From positions 1,364,001 to 1,428,000 of the forward strand of contig NZ_CP063164.1 in assembly GCF_014931715.1 (NCBI RefSeq): a stretch of DNA of 64,000 bases. Reading direction: 5' to 3'. The notes under the pieces were generated by a model, which was not told the DNA's origin, ran no database searches, and saw only the letters and a program-made list of their open reading frames with translations. Position 1 is the first letter of the stretch. Each line of letters begins with the position of its first letter. Both the position numbers and the translations under genes were made by a program. Below, piece by piece: positions 29,534 through 38,812 of this stretch. The DNA is from Sulfurovum indicum. Its GTDB lineage: Bacteria > Campylobacterota > Campylobacteria > Campylobacterales > Sulfurovaceae.

Positions 29534-30754
29534 ATGTCTACAAAAACCCTTATCATCGGTGCCGGAGGTGTCGGGAACGTCGTTGCTTTCAAGTGTGCAA
29601 TGAATGCAGAGACTTTCGGAGAGATCACACTTGCAAGCCGCACAAAAAGTAAATGTGACGATATAGCCAAGAATATCAAGAAAAAAGTAGGTGTCGAGAT
29701 CTCTACGGCAGAGGTAAATGCAGACTCCGTACCGGAACTTGTAGAGCTGATCACCAGAACAGAGGCGGACATCGTGATCAACGTAGCACTCCCCTACCAG
29801 GACCTTACCATCATGGATGCATGCAGACAAACATGTGTCGACTACCTCGATACGGCCAACTATGAGCATCCGGATACAGCAAAATTCGAATACAAGGAAC
29901 AGTGGGCAAGGGACAATGCCTTTAAGCAGGCAGGTATCATGGGACTGCTCGGAAGCGGTTTTGATCCGGGCGTGACCAATGTCTTCTGTGCCTATGCCCA
30001 AAAGCACTACTTTGACGAGATACACACCATCGACATCCTCGACTGCAATGCCGGTGATCACGGCTATCCTTTTGCAACCAATTTCAACCCGGAGATCAAC
30101 CTGCGTGAAGTGAGTGCCAAAGGACGCTACTGGGAGGATGGAAAGTGGATAGAGACCGAACCGATGGAGATCAAACAGGTATGGGACTACCCTGAGATCG
30201 GACCAAAAGACTCCTACCTGCTCTACCATGAAGAGATGGAGTCCCTGGTCAAACACATCAAAGGGCTGAAACGTATCCGTTTTTTCATGACCTTTGGAGA
30301 GAGCTATCTGACACATATGCGATGCCTTGAAAATGTCGGTATGCTGAGTATCGAACCGATTGAACACAAAGGATGCAAGATCGTACCTATAGAGTTTCTC
30401 TCTACCCTGCTTCCTGACCCTGCCAGCCTCGGTCCGAGAACCCAAGGTAAGACAAATATCGGTATCTTTGCCAAAGGTATCAAGGATGGAGAGCCCAAAA
30501 CGCTCTACATTTACCAGGTCAGTGACCATCAGAAGTGCTATGAAGAGGTGATGAGCCAGGCAGTCAGCTACACCACAGGAGTACCTGCCATGATCGGTGC
30601 AAAGCTGATGCTGGAGAAGAAGTGGTACGAAACAGGCGTACACAACATGGAAGAGTTCGATCCCGACCCTTTCATGGAGGAACTCAACAAACAGGGGCTG
30701 CCGTGGCAGATCATGGAGCTTGATGCAGATGCAACACTGGAAGTGAAAGCATAG
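29534..30754 (+). CDS. Carboxynorspermidine/carboxyspermidine dehydrogenase
   Basis: This 406-residue saccharopine-dehydrogenase-fold protein starts with the Rossmann motif LIIGAGGVGNVVAFKCA and continues with SRTKSKCDDIA, LDTANYEHPDTAKFEY and LGSGFDPGVTNVFCAYA. These match the Campylobacterota enzyme that condenses putrescine (or diaminopropane) with aspartate semialdehyde to carboxyspermidine, the alternative spermidine route. The decarboxylase (NspC) is not in the window. SpeA at 21.8 kb supplies the precursor pathway. CAAGGAG precedes the ATG; TACAAT at 29499-29504 may be its -10. Confidence 0.9.
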   Translation: MSTKTLIIGAGGVGNVVAFKCAMNAETFGEITLASRTKSKCDDIAKNIKKKVGVEISTAEVNADSVPELVELITRTEADIVINVALPYQDLTIMDACRQTCVDYLDTANYEHPDTAKFEYKEQWARDNAFKQAGIMGLLGSGFDPGVTNVFCAYAQKHYFDEIHTIDILDCNAGDHGYPFATNFNPEINLREVSAKGRYWEDGKWIETEPMEIKQVWDYPEIGPKDSYLLYHEEMESLVKHIKGLKRIRFFMTFGESYLTHMRCLENVGMLSIEPIEHKGCKIVPIEFLSTLLPDPASLGPRTQGKTNIGIFAKGIKDGEPKTLYIYQVSDHQKCYEEVMSQAVSYTTGVPAMIGAKLMLEKKWYETGVHNMEEFDPDPFMEELNKQGLPWQIMELDADATLEVKA

Positions 30755-30756
30755 TC

Positions 30757-31518
30757 TTGGAATTCGGATTCCTTCTTAAAAAGCTCATTTCTCTTTTTTT
30801 AATGCCTCTTCCCATTGGCATACTGCTGACAGGAGCCGGGCTTTTTTTTCTCTACCGTTCACATCTGAAAAAAGCCCGTCTCTTCATACTTTCAGGTATG
30901 GTATGGCTGTTTGTTTTTTCCTACGCTCCTTTAGGCAACTGGCTGCTTTACCAGGTGGAACAACGCTACGCTGCACTGCTTAGCCCGCCAAAAGAGATCA
31001 GGTACATCTATGTGCTGGGGAACGGACACCATACCGATGAAGCGTTGCCCATTACTTCACAAGTAAACAAAGAGGCAATAGTAAGGCTGACAGAAGGTAT
31101 ACGGCTCTACCGTCTGCTTGACGGCAATGCCAAACTTATCGTCTCAGGCTATAGCGGACTCTTCGACCCGACCCCCCATGCACTTATGCAGCAAAGACTT
31201 GCCCTGGCACTGGGCATTCCAAAAGAAGACATTATTACACTCTCTGAACCTGAAGATACACAAGCCGAAGCAAAAGCCGCCAGAGCCATAGCAAAAGAAT
31301 CCCCTCTGGCAGTGGTGACATCCGCCTACCATATGCCCCGTGCTCTCAAATGGTTCGAGCATGAGGGGCTCACCCCCTATCCGGCACCGACCTACCATCT
31401 GGCAAGTATTGAACACCCCCACTATCTGGGTATATTTTCGGCTGATGCACTTGAAAAATCCACTATCGCCTTTCATGAGATCATCGGCATGATATGGCAA
31501 AAGGTCAAAGGAGTATAA
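30757..31518 (+). CDS. ElyC/YdcF-like DUF218 protein
   Basis: The 253-residue protein has two N-terminal membrane helices and a periplasmic DUF218 domain: YIYVLGNGHHTDEALP, LIVSGYSG, EDTQAEAKAARAI and VTSAYHMPRAL. ElyC in E. coli affects peptidoglycan synthesis and the lipid carrier. The start is TTG, two bases after the previous stop, with no better candidate in frame. It is the second gene in a three-gene row with DUF2461. Confidence 0.82.
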   Translation: MEFGFLLKKLISLFLMPLPIGILLTGAGLFFLYRSHLKKARLFILSGMVWLFVFSYAPLGNWLLYQVEQRYAALLSPPKEIRYIYVLGNGHHTDEALPITSQVNKEAIVRLTEGIRLYRLLDGNAKLIVSGYSGLFDPTPHALMQQRLALALGIPKEDIITLSEPEDTQAEAKAARAIAKESPLAVVTSAYHMPRALKWFEHEGLTPYPAPTYHLASIEHPHYLGIFSADALEKSTIAFHEIIGMIWQKVKGV

Positions 31519-32226
31519 ATGCACTTTACCGGTTTTCCAAAAGAGGGACTCGCCTTCCTCGACCAGATCATCGTCAACAACTCCAAAGAGTGGCTGGATG
31601 CCCACAAAGAGAAGTATGAACGTTTTATCGTTACTCCCAACAAAGCCTACGTCGAAGAGATGGGTGAACACCTGCAGATACTTGTTCCCACGATCAATGC
31701 CGTTCCCAAAACAAACAAATCCCTTTTTCGCATCTACCGCGATGCACGTTTTCATCTGAACGACCCCATCAAGACCCGCATCGGGATCATCATCTGGCAG
31801 GGGGCAGGTCATCGTATGCAAAGCAGCAGTTTCTATATGCATTATGACCCGCAGGAGATCTTTGTCGCCACCGGTATACGCAATTTCAAACCTACCCTGC
31901 TGAAAACTTACCGCGAATATATCCGGAACGATGAGAGAAGAAGCCGGCTGCACAACATTCTCGAAGGCCTCAGGGCAAAAGGCTACCGACTCCCCGAACC
32001 CAAATACAAAAAAATGCCAAGAGGCTGTGAGACTGACGATACCTACAGCTATCTTTACAAAATGGGCGCGATCTATGCCTACACAACCTTTCCTCCCGAT
32101 GAAACATTTCATTCCGAAGCTCTCATTGACAGAAATTTTAAAATTTATGAGGATATGTTTGAGTTGCAACAGTGGGTTTATGAACTGACACTCCGCTGTG
32201 ATACAAATGCAGATCTCTTCAGATAA
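31519..32226 (+). CDS. DUF2461 family protein
   Basis: The 235-residue protein matches the DUF2461/TIGR02453 family by its N-terminus (FPKEGLAFLDQI then NNSKEWLDAHKEKYE) and by SLFRIYRDARFHLNDPIKTRIG. Function is unknown. It begins directly after the preceding TAA (TAAATG), with AAAGGAG inside the upstream gene, so the two are coupled. Confidence 0.8.
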   Translation: MHFTGFPKEGLAFLDQIIVNNSKEWLDAHKEKYERFIVTPNKAYVEEMGEHLQILVPTINAVPKTNKSLFRIYRDARFHLNDPIKTRIGIIIWQGAGHRMQSSSFYMHYDPQEIFVATGIRNFKPTLLKTYREYIRNDERRSRLHNILEGLRAKGYRLPEPKYKKMPRGCETDDTYSYLYKMGAIYAYTTFPPDETFHSEALIDRNFKIYEDMFELQQWVYELTLRCDTNADLFR

Positions 32227-32256
32227 CCGATCCACACCCTCTGCACACTTTTTGAC

Positions 32257-32262
32257 TATAAT
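32257..32262 (+). promoter_or_regulatory. -10 box of the NDH-2 gene
   Basis: TATAAT stands 30 bases before the ATG at 32292, inside TTTGACTATAATGG. Confidence 0.5.
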
Positions 32263-32291
32263 GGTCAAAATATAACAGCAAAAGGCTTATA

Positions 32292-33491
32292 ATGCATCAT
32301 GTGGTCATTCTTGGCGGAAGTTACGGCGGCATTGCAGCCTTGAGAAGAGTGCAGATCAACAGAGATGTCCGGGTCACCCTTGTCGACCACCACCCTTATC
32401 ACTATCTTCAGACAGAAGGCTATGAGCTTATTTCGGGAGATACTTACTTTGACAAGACCATCGTCAATCTCTCTACACTGTGTGCCAACTACGAGAATGT
32501 CACATTCAGACACAGCAGTGTAGAGCATATTGATCCCGAAACAAAGAGTGTACACCTGAGTGACGGTATCGAGATGTACGATACACTGATCATCGCACTG
32601 GGAAGTGTAACCAAACGCTTTCAGTGTGACGCCAGAGTCTACAACTACTCCAGCGGAGCAAAAAGCCTGCGCGGTGCCCTGAAGCTCAACCGCTTCTTTC
32701 AAGATGAACTTTACAAACGGCTTGAGTCAGCCAGGTATGCCAAAGAGAACTTCAACATCATTGTTGGAGGTGCAGGACTCTCAGGTGTCGAGATCGCAGC
32801 AAGTATGCAGCACTTTTTCAACCACTACTACCGAAGCAATACCCTCTCGTGCGAAACACTCAATATACACCTCATTGCCAGCAGAGAGACCATTCTTTTC
32901 GGTATGCCTCGGAAAATCATTGAAACAGGTACCCGAAGACTTGATAAACTCAGTGTGAACATACATACAAACTGCCGTATCAGCGCCATTGACGGGCATG
33001 AGACAGTCATGAGCAACGGGGAGAGGATCCCTTTTGACTTTATGATATTTGCAGGGGGAACGACTATCAACCCCGTACTGGAATCTTTGAATACCAAAAA
33101 GAATGAAAAGGGACAGTTCCTTGTCGATGCATACCTAAGATCGCTCTGCTATGAAGATATCTATATCATAGGTGATGCTGCCTGCCTCAAAGACAAAAGA
33201 GGCAATATGCTCCCTCCTACAGCCATGACTGCCATTGAGAGCGGCAGAGATGCGGCAGAGAACATCATACGTACACTGAAGAAAACAGCTCTGAAAAGAG
33301 CCAACCTGAAGATAAAAGGGATCGCCATTGCCCTTGGCGGAAAATATGCAGTGATCGATCTGAAATTCATCTATGTTTCCGGATACAGTGCATACCTGAT
33401 AAAAAAGTTCATCGAGAAGATCTATAAATGGCCGCTGTGGTGGCTTACCTACAAGGGGTACAAAAAAATGAAAGCCTGCAAGCTGGGTTAA
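32292..33491 (+). CDS. NDH-2-like NAD(P)/FAD-dependent oxidoreductase
   Basis: A 399-residue pyridine nucleotide-disulfide oxidoreductase. It has the FAD-binding VVILGGSYGGIAALR at the start, the NAD-binding NIIVGGAGLSGVEIA near residue 155 and the second FAD motif DIYIIGDAACLKD. Layout and length agree with type II NADH:quinone dehydrogenases, and the basic hydrophobic C-terminus (YLIKKFIEKIYKWPLWWLTYKGYKK) could sit on the membrane. A sulfide:quinone reductase is less likely because the paired catalytic cysteines are not evident. It overlaps the convergent pgeF by four bases. Confidence 0.8.
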   Translation: MHHVVILGGSYGGIAALRRVQINRDVRVTLVDHHPYHYLQTEGYELISGDTYFDKTIVNLSTLCANYENVTFRHSSVEHIDPETKSVHLSDGIEMYDTLIIALGSVTKRFQCDARVYNYSSGAKSLRGALKLNRFFQDELYKRLESARYAKENFNIIVGGAGLSGVEIAASMQHFFNHYYRSNTLSCETLNIHLIASRETILFGMPRKIIETGTRRLDKLSVNIHTNCRISAIDGHETVMSNGERIPFDFMIFAGGTTINPVLESLNTKKNEKGQFLVDAYLRSLCYEDIYIIGDAACLKDKRGNMLPPTAMTAIESGRDAAENIIRTLKKTALKRANLKIKGIAIALGGKYAVIDLKFIYVSGYSAYLIKKFIEKIYKWPLWWLTYKGYKKMKACKLG

Positions 33492-34258
33492 AGAAGTGCG
33501 ATCATACTCATAAACCGTCCGCTGCAGCCTTGTTCTTTTCGGTAGGAGAAGTACCTCTCTACTTCGCACGCGGTACAGATGCCGCTCATCTTGATGTTCT
33601 CTTTTTGCAGTCCGCTATCCAAAAGCTGCTGTTTGTTGACAAAAGAAAGATCCAGCATATATTTGTCTCCCCTGGTCGTAAAAGCCTCCCTCAGATCAAA
33701 AAAATGCTGTGCGACTTCCTCTCCTACTTCATAACAGCACTTTCCTATTGCCGGAGCAATACCGGCAACAATGTTTTCAGCGCTGCACCCAAATACCTCC
33801 TGCATCTTCCGTACCGTTTTGGCAACGATCTTTGACTTCGTCCCTTTCCATCCGGCATGGACGGCAGCTGCTACCTCTTCTTCAGGGTCATAGAGCAGCA
33901 CCGGCACACAGTCTGCTGTCAAGACACAAAGCACCACACCCTTCTGATCCGTAATAAGGGCATCACAGTCTGCTACGGCACTCTCCTGACTCTCCCACCC
34001 CCTTGTCTCTTTCTTAGTAACAATATGGATGTTGTCACTGTGTGTCTGATCGGCAACTACAAAACACCACTCGCGACTGACACCAAAAGATTCGGCGATC
34101 ATCTTGCGATTGACAGCGATCTGCTCCTTTTCTTCTCCCGTATGCAGTGCAAGGGAAAGACTGAAGGGCGCTGATGTATCCTTCATAGTGACAGCATGCA
34201 TGCATCCGGAAAACCGCTCCAGGTGTTCAAAACGGTAGAAATCAACCATAGTTTTCAT
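33488..34258 (-). CDS. pgeF: PgeF/YfiH laccase-domain protein
   Basis: The 256-residue protein carries the zinc-binding motifs of the DUF152 family: a histidine in VADQTHSD, the cysteine in CVLTADCVPVLLYDP and the histidine in AAVHAGWKGT. Members are described as purine nucleoside phosphorylase/adenosine deaminase and as editing factors in peptidoglycan synthesis. AAGGGAAG precedes the start. It is divergent from rodA and convergent with NDH-2. Confidence 0.88.
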   Translation of the reverse strand: MKTMVDFYRFEHLERFSGCMHAVTMKDTSAPFSLSLALHTGEEKEQIAVNRKMIAESFGVSREWCFVVADQTHSDNIHIVTKKETRGWESQESAVADCDALITDQKGVVLCVLTADCVPVLLYDPEEEVAAAVHAGWKGTKSKIVAKTVRKMQEVFGCSAENIVAGIAPAIGKCCYEVGEEVAQHFFDLREAFTTRGDKYMLDLSFVNKQQLLDSGLQKENIKMSGICTACEVERYFSYRKEQGCSGRFMSMIALL

Positions 34259-34285
34259 TTTAGAACTTCCCTTAAATCTTTACGA

Positions 34286-34291
34286 TATAAT
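34286..34291 (+). promoter_or_regulatory. -10 box of rodA
   Basis: TATAAT lies 29 bases before the rodA ATG in the short divergent region shared with pgeF. Confidence 0.5.
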
Positions 34292-34320
34292 ACCTAAAAA
34301 TTTTAATTGGAATCGCACAG

Positions 34321-35466
34321 ATGAACGCATGGTTTGACTTTGACAAACGTATCTTCAAATACTTCTCATACTCTTTAATGATACAGCTGCTGCCCATCTT
34401 TGTTATCTCCTCTTACCTCGTTTACGAGATCAATCAGCGTCTTTTCAATAAGCAGATGGTCTACTACTTTATCGCATTCATTGCTTTTTGTATTGTTGTT
34501 ATTATCCCGTGGAGACGTATTATGTGGTGGTTTGCACCACTCTTTTATCTTATAAACCTCGGTATGTTGATCGCTGTTGAGTTTGTAGGCAAGACCATTC
34601 TTGGAGCCAAACGGTGGATCGAGCTGCCGGGTATCCACATTACCATTCAGCCTTCGGAGTTCATCAAGGTAAATGTTATTATGATGCTGGCCTACCTCAT
34701 CAGTAAAAAGCCGCCGCCGGAAAAAGGGTATGGGCTTTTCCAGTTCCTCAAACTCTCACTGATCATTGTCATTCCTTTTCTTGTCATCGCCAAAGAACCG
34801 GACCTCGGTACTGCACTTGTACTGCTCATTACCGGTTACGGTATTCTCTTTCTTATCGGTGTGAACTGGAAGATCTGGGTTGCCCTTGCCATTCTTGCCG
34901 GGGCAGGCGCTCCTGTGATCTACCAGTACGGACTTAAACCATACCAGAAAAAGCGTATCCATGATATGCTCAACAAACCAAGCTATCAGGTACGTCAGGC
35001 ACTTATTGCCATTGGAAGCGGCGGAATGGAGGGTAAAACCAAGGAAGAGGCCACGCAGACACAGCTGAAGTTCCTTCCGGTCTCTTCCACAGACTTCATC
35101 TTCGCCTACCTGGGAGAGCGTCTTGGTTTTAAAGGTATGGTCACGGTCATTGGACTCTACATCCTCCTCATCTTCAATCTGCTCTATATTTCATGGAAAT
35201 ACAAACGCGACTACCTCATCAAAACCTTCGCCGGAGGACTGGCCTTCCTCATCTTTGTCTACATGGGTGTCAACATCTTCATGATCATCGGTCTAGCTCC
35301 GGTCGTGGGACTCCCCCTGCCTATGTTCAGCCACGGAGGAACTTCTTTCATTATCTTTGCTGTAATTTTCGGAATTCTGCAAAATTTAATTGCTTTTAAA
35401 GACTACAGTCGTTATACTTCCGACGAAAAAATTGTAATGCAGACAAAAGGTACGCCAGTACCATAA
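34321..35466 (+). CDS. rodA: Rod shape-determining protein RodA
   Basis: RodA is the SEDS-family glycosyltransferase that polymerises peptidoglycan along the cell body. The 381-residue protein has about ten membrane helices, GAKRWIELPGIHITIQPSEFIK with the SEDS-typical QPSE, KEPDLGTALVLL and GLPLPMFSHGGTSF. It ends three bases before the CAU tRNA, which marks the edge of the housekeeping block. Confidence 0.95.
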   Translation: MNAWFDFDKRIFKYFSYSLMIQLLPIFVISSYLVYEINQRLFNKQMVYYFIAFIAFCIVVIIPWRRIMWWFAPLFYLINLGMLIAVEFVGKTILGAKRWIELPGIHITIQPSEFIKVNVIMMLAYLISKKPPPEKGYGLFQFLKLSLIIVIPFLVIAKEPDLGTALVLLITGYGILFLIGVNWKIWVALAILAGAGAPVIYQYGLKPYQKKRIHDMLNKPSYQVRQALIAIGSGGMEGKTKEEATQTQLKFLPVSSTDFIFAYLGERLGFKGMVTVIGLYILLIFNLLYISWKYKRDYLIKTFAGGLAFLIFVYMGVNIFMIIGLAPVVGLPLPMFSHGGTSFIIFAVIFGILQNLIAFKDYSRYTSDEKIVMQTKGTPVP

Positions 35467-35468
35467 AC

Positions 35469-35545
35469 GGGTCTTTAGCTCAGCTGGTTAGAGCACTCGG
35501 CTCATAACCGAGTGGTCCGGGGTTCGAGTCCCCGAGGACCCACCA
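35469..35545 (+). tRNA. tRNA with CAU anticodon (tRNA-Met or tRNA-Ile2)
   Basis: A 77-base cloverleaf: acceptor arms GGGTCTT/AGGACCC, anticodon stem CTCGG/CCGAG with loop CTCATAA (anticodon CAT), T arm GGGGTTCGAGTCCCC, and encoded CCA. Elongator Met and Ile2 cannot be separated by eye; it lacks initiator features. It follows rodA directly, and the accessory type I restriction locus begins downstream, so it is a plausible integration site. Confidence 0.94.
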
Positions 35546-35717
35546 CCTACAACCTCAAATACACCCCTAAAATACGTTGTTTCAGTGTTTCTATAGATTT
35601 TTGTTTTTTATTTTGGCAACCTATTGGTAACCAATTATAGATAATTTTTGATTCGCCCATTCAATAATAGCTTGCTATATCTAACGGTCTTATATCCATT
35701 TTTTCCCTTTCTTGTCA

Positions 35718-36926
35718 TCACAACTCCCCTCTAAAAGCCCTGTCTAAAATAGATGCCTTCAAATCTTTGAGGTGCTGCATCTTCTCCTGCTGCACCTGTT
35801 TCAGTTTCTCTGTCTTTTGGGAGAGTTGGTCGAGGTATTGGACGGTTTTTTGTTGGGTTTTTAGGGGTGGAATTATTACAGGATATTCTCTCATTGTTTT
35901 TAATGATACATTATTTATGGTTGATCCTGTTGCATTTTCTCTAATATATTGTTGGAAATCACCATTTTTAACAACATATACAATATAAAACTTATCTATA
36001 TTGTCTTTTAAATTAAAATAACATGCACTTTTACCCAAAACACATTTTTCATGATTATATAAAGCAACATTTCCGATTGTTCCATTTATTGAAACTAAAA
36101 CCGTTTTATCATTTAAGTCTTTTTTATATTTTTCATATTCTGATTTATTTATTTTTTTTGTATTATCTTTAATAAAAATTTTATTGTCCAATAAATTTGC
36201 ACCATTTATAAAGTAATAATCACCAGTTTCATCATACTTAGGTGTACCGTGTAAACCATCACCAAGTTTTGTAACTATATCTTTTAATACTTTCTTCTCA
36301 TACCTCTCCTCCAACTCCCCAAATACCTCATTCAACACAGACCCCATCAATGCCTCGGCTTCGTCGATGTTCTGCTGATGCAGGGCGATGGCTTGGTCTA
36401 TCTTGGCAAAGAGACTGTCAAGCTTGGCAACGATGCGTTTTTGTTCTTGGAGGGGTGGGAATGGAATCTTAAAAGCTTTTAAACTTGTTTTACTTACTTC
36501 CTTAAAAGTTGTCGAATTAGAAAGTAATGTAATCTCAGGAGTAAACCTATTCAATACATAAGCTAAATATTTATTTAATAAATCATCATTACAAATAAAA
36601 TTTGTAAAACCTTGATTTGTAGATACTTCAATAGAGTTTATAGCTATTTTTCCAATAGTTGCTCTACTGCTATAAAGTACTGTACCAATTGGCAGAAGCC
36701 TTGCTGAACTTTTAGCTAATCCCAATTCAGTAATTTTATCTTTAGAAATGTCAACATCTACTATTTCTCCTATTCCCCCCAAATCGGTTGGGGATAACCA
36801 AATAATAGTTCCATTTTCCCAATACTCATTATTATTTCTTTTTGGAGTACCTCCTCCAATCAAAGTAGTTATATCTCCCAACTTCTTCCACTCCCACCCT
36901 TCAGGAAGCACATACAACTCACTCAT
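35718..36926 (-). CDS. hsdS: Type I restriction specificity subunit HsdS
   Basis: HsdS chooses the DNA target of the type I enzyme. The 402-residue protein has two target-recognition domains: the first begins PEGWEWKKLGDITTLIGGGTP, the second VLKDIVTKLGDGLHGTPKY. They are joined by the conserved helical spacer (PPLQEQKRIVAKLDSLFAKID) and followed by a second helix (LKTQQKTVQYLDQLSQKTEKL). The recognised sequence would be bipartite. AAAAGG precedes the ATG. It lies 126 bases after hsdM, with a repeat pair in between. Confidence 0.95.
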   Translation of the reverse strand: MSELYVLPEGWEWKKLGDITTLIGGGTPKRNNNEYWENGTIIWLSPTDLGGIGEIVDVDISKDKITELGLAKSSARLLPIGTVLYSSRATIGKIAINSIEVSTNQGFTNFICNDDLLNKYLAYVLNRFTPEITLLSNSTTFKEVSKTSLKAFKIPFPPLQEQKRIVAKLDSLFAKIDQAIALHQQNIDEAEALMGSVLNEVFGELEERYEKKVLKDIVTKLGDGLHGTPKYDETGDYYFINGANLLDNKIFIKDNTKKINKSEYEKYKKDLNDKTVLVSINGTIGNVALYNHEKCVLGKSACYFNLKDNIDKFYIVYVVKNGDFQQYIRENATGSTINNVSLKTMREYPVIIPPLKTQQKTVQYLDQLSQKTEKLKQVQQEKMQHLKDLKASILDRAFRGEL

Positions 36927-36947
36927 AAATACACCTTTTGCACACCC

Positions 36948-37042
36948 GTAGGGGTATCCCCTTGTGGGTACCCTTTGAATCGACCATCCATAAAACAGAT
37001 CTCTTTTTCATCATCTCGGGCAACCACAAGGGATGCCCCTAC
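36948..37042. repeat. Inverted REP-like repeat pair between hsdM and hsdS
   Basis: GTAGGGGTATCCCCTTGTGG (from 36948, continuing GTACCC to 36973) and its inverted relative GGGCAACCACAAGGGATGCC (from 37018 to 37042) face each other with 44 bases between. Each half is itself palindromic. Similar GTAGGGG...CCCC TTGTGG sequences occur widely between genes in bacteria. It may form a hairpin in the hsdMS transcript. Confidence 0.65.
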
Positions 37043-37052
37043 ATTATCTGCC

Positions 37053-38543
37053 CTATGCATCAATATCTTTACCCTCCAAGATCATCTTGATCTCATCCAT
37101 CAACCCATCTATCTGTGCATTGTTCGCTTTAATGCTCTCTACCAGCTCCAACGGTGCTTTGTGTTCTACGACCTCTATGTTGTTCGGGTTCTTTGCAGAG
37201 ATGTCATAGTCTACTATGTCATTAACATTGACTATCCACGAGTTATCGGTGAGCTTTCGCTCTTTCCATACCTCCAAAAACTCTTTGAAATGCTCATACT
37301 GTATGGGCTTGTTCTTGGTAAGCTTGTATGGCGGGTTTACTTCGTAGTAGAAGATGTCCGATGTACTCCCCTTGCGGTCAAAAAAGATGACATTGGTCTT
37401 GACCCCGGAGTACGGCAAGAACACACCCGCAGGCAGGCTGAGTATGGTATGCACGTTAAAACGCTCTAAAAGCTCCTTCTTTACCGCCTGAAACGCCTTG
37501 TTCGTCTGAAACAGCACACCCTCAGGGATGACCACACCACATCTGCCCTCCAGTTTGAGGTAGTTCATCATGTGTTGAAGGAACAGAAGCTCTGTAGCGT
37601 TGGACTTAATGGGAAAGTTCTGCTGTATCTGCTCTTTCTCTTTCCCCCCAAAAGGAGGGTTTGCCAGTATGCAGTCATAGCGGTCTTTCTCCTCCAGCCC
37701 TCGAATGTCTTTGGTGAGGGTATTGGCTTTGGCAATGTTGGGTGACTCGATGCCGTGGAGTATCATATTCATCACACCCATCACGTAGCTCAGCGGTGTC
37801 TTTTCGTTACCAAAAAAGGTATCTTCGTTTAAGAATTTCAGCTGCTCCGTAGAGAGTTCTCTCTGTTTGTTCGCTTTCACATCTTCATAGCGTATATGAT
37901 TGTAAGCATCTATAAGAAACCCACAAGACCCCGCAGCAGGATCATAGATAGTCTCACCTATCTGAGGATCTACCACATCGACAATGGTCTTAATGAGCGG
38001 TCGAGGTGTATAAAACTCCCCAGAGTTACCCCCATCACTCCCCATGTCCTTGAGCAGTTTCTCGTAGATGAGTGAGAGCTGAAACAAGTCAGCCTGAGAA
38101 TGAAAGTCCATCGCATCAATGATGTCCAGCACTTCCCTAAGCGTATGCCCATTGGCAATGCGATTGTCAATAAACTCAAAAATAGCCCCTATTTTATACT
38201 TCACCGACTTCACATCTGCCGTGATGGACTTAAACCCTTTCAAGTACGGAAACAACTCCCCATTCACAAACTCCAGCAGATCATCCCCGCTCTGAGCATT
38301 CATTAAATCCAACTTACCCTTAGCATCTTTAGGACAAGCCCAAACATCCCAACGGTATTTCTCGTCTATGATGTAGGTATACTCCTTGCCATCAAGCTCC
38401 GCTTCTTCTGCCTTATTGATCTCAAGGTCATTGATGAATTTGAGGAAGAGTATCCACGAGATCTGCTCCGTGTACATCATCGCACCGCTGATGCCATCGT
38501 CTCTTCTCAGGATGTCGGTGATTCGGTTGATTTTGCTTTCCAT
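37053..38543 (-). CDS. hsdM: Type I restriction DNA methyltransferase HsdM
   Basis: HsdM methylates adenine in the sequence chosen by HsdS. In 496 residues it has the N-terminal HsdM domain (ISGAMMYTEQISWILFLKF), motif I as DPAAGSCGFLID (usually DPACGTGGFL, a mild variant) and motif IV ILANPPFGG. The length fits the type IB/EcoEI group. AAAGG precedes the ATG. A block of four tandem palindromes stands immediately upstream, probably its control region. Confidence 0.95.
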   Translation of the reverse strand: MESKINRITDILRRDDGISGAMMYTEQISWILFLKFINDLEINKAEEAELDGKEYTYIIDEKYRWDVWACPKDAKGKLDLMNAQSGDDLLEFVNGELFPYLKGFKSITADVKSVKYKIGAIFEFIDNRIANGHTLREVLDIIDAMDFHSQADLFQLSLIYEKLLKDMGSDGGNSGEFYTPRPLIKTIVDVVDPQIGETIYDPAAGSCGFLIDAYNHIRYEDVKANKQRELSTEQLKFLNEDTFFGNEKTPLSYVMGVMNMILHGIESPNIAKANTLTKDIRGLEEKDRYDCILANPPFGGKEKEQIQQNFPIKSNATELLFLQHMMNYLKLEGRCGVVIPEGVLFQTNKAFQAVKKELLERFNVHTILSLPAGVFLPYSGVKTNVIFFDRKGSTSDIFYYEVNPPYKLTKNKPIQYEHFKEFLEVWKERKLTDNSWIVNVNDIVDYDISAKNPNNIEVVEHKAPLELVESIKANNAQIDGLMDEIKMILEGKDIDA

Positions 38544-38560
38544 GGTTGCCTTTTTATATC

Positions 38561-38706
38561 TATGGGTAAATTTTACGGTTTTTTATACATAGGTCGTAAG
38601 GTATGGGTAAATTATTGGTTTTTTTACCTATAACCATGTTAAATTTTTTTCATTTTTTTAACATAGACCGTTTGATATGTTAACTTTTTCGTGTTTTTTT
38701 AATATA
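38561..38706. promoter_or_regulatory. Four tandem 31-bp palindrome units upstream of hsdM
   Basis: Units lie at 38561-38591, 38602-38632, 38635-38665 and 38676-38706. Each has the form TATGKKTAA, an A/T-rich centre, then TTTTTA and a TATA-like end; the second and third are clean inverted repeats (TATGGGTAAA/TTTACCTATA, ATGTTAAA/TTTAACAT). Gaps are 10, 2 and 10 bases, so they form two pairs. They lie in the 269-base space before hsdM, where a multi-site operator would sit. Spacing rules out CRISPR. Confidence 0.6.
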
Positions 38707-38812
38707 ACAAATTTAAAAAGATGTTATACTAACATACTTGTCTGCTCCTCCAGTGAAGTAAGTTTACTATAGTTTCTAATAAGCTTTAGTTTGGTGAGGA
38801 TAGGTTGTACAT

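Noticed and set aside
32292-33491. Sulfide:quinone oxidoreductase instead of NDH-2
   Set aside because: The paired redox cysteines expected of that enzyme are not evident, and the C-terminus fits NDH-2 better.
35546-35717. Attachment site downstream of the CAU tRNA (GGCAACCTATTGGTAACC)
   Set aside because: No second copy of the tRNA tail or of this sequence was found in the window and no integrase is present.
38561-38706. Possible small CRISPR array
   Set aside because: Units of 31 bp are separated by only 10, 2 and 10 bases and are themselves palindromic; no cas genes are present.
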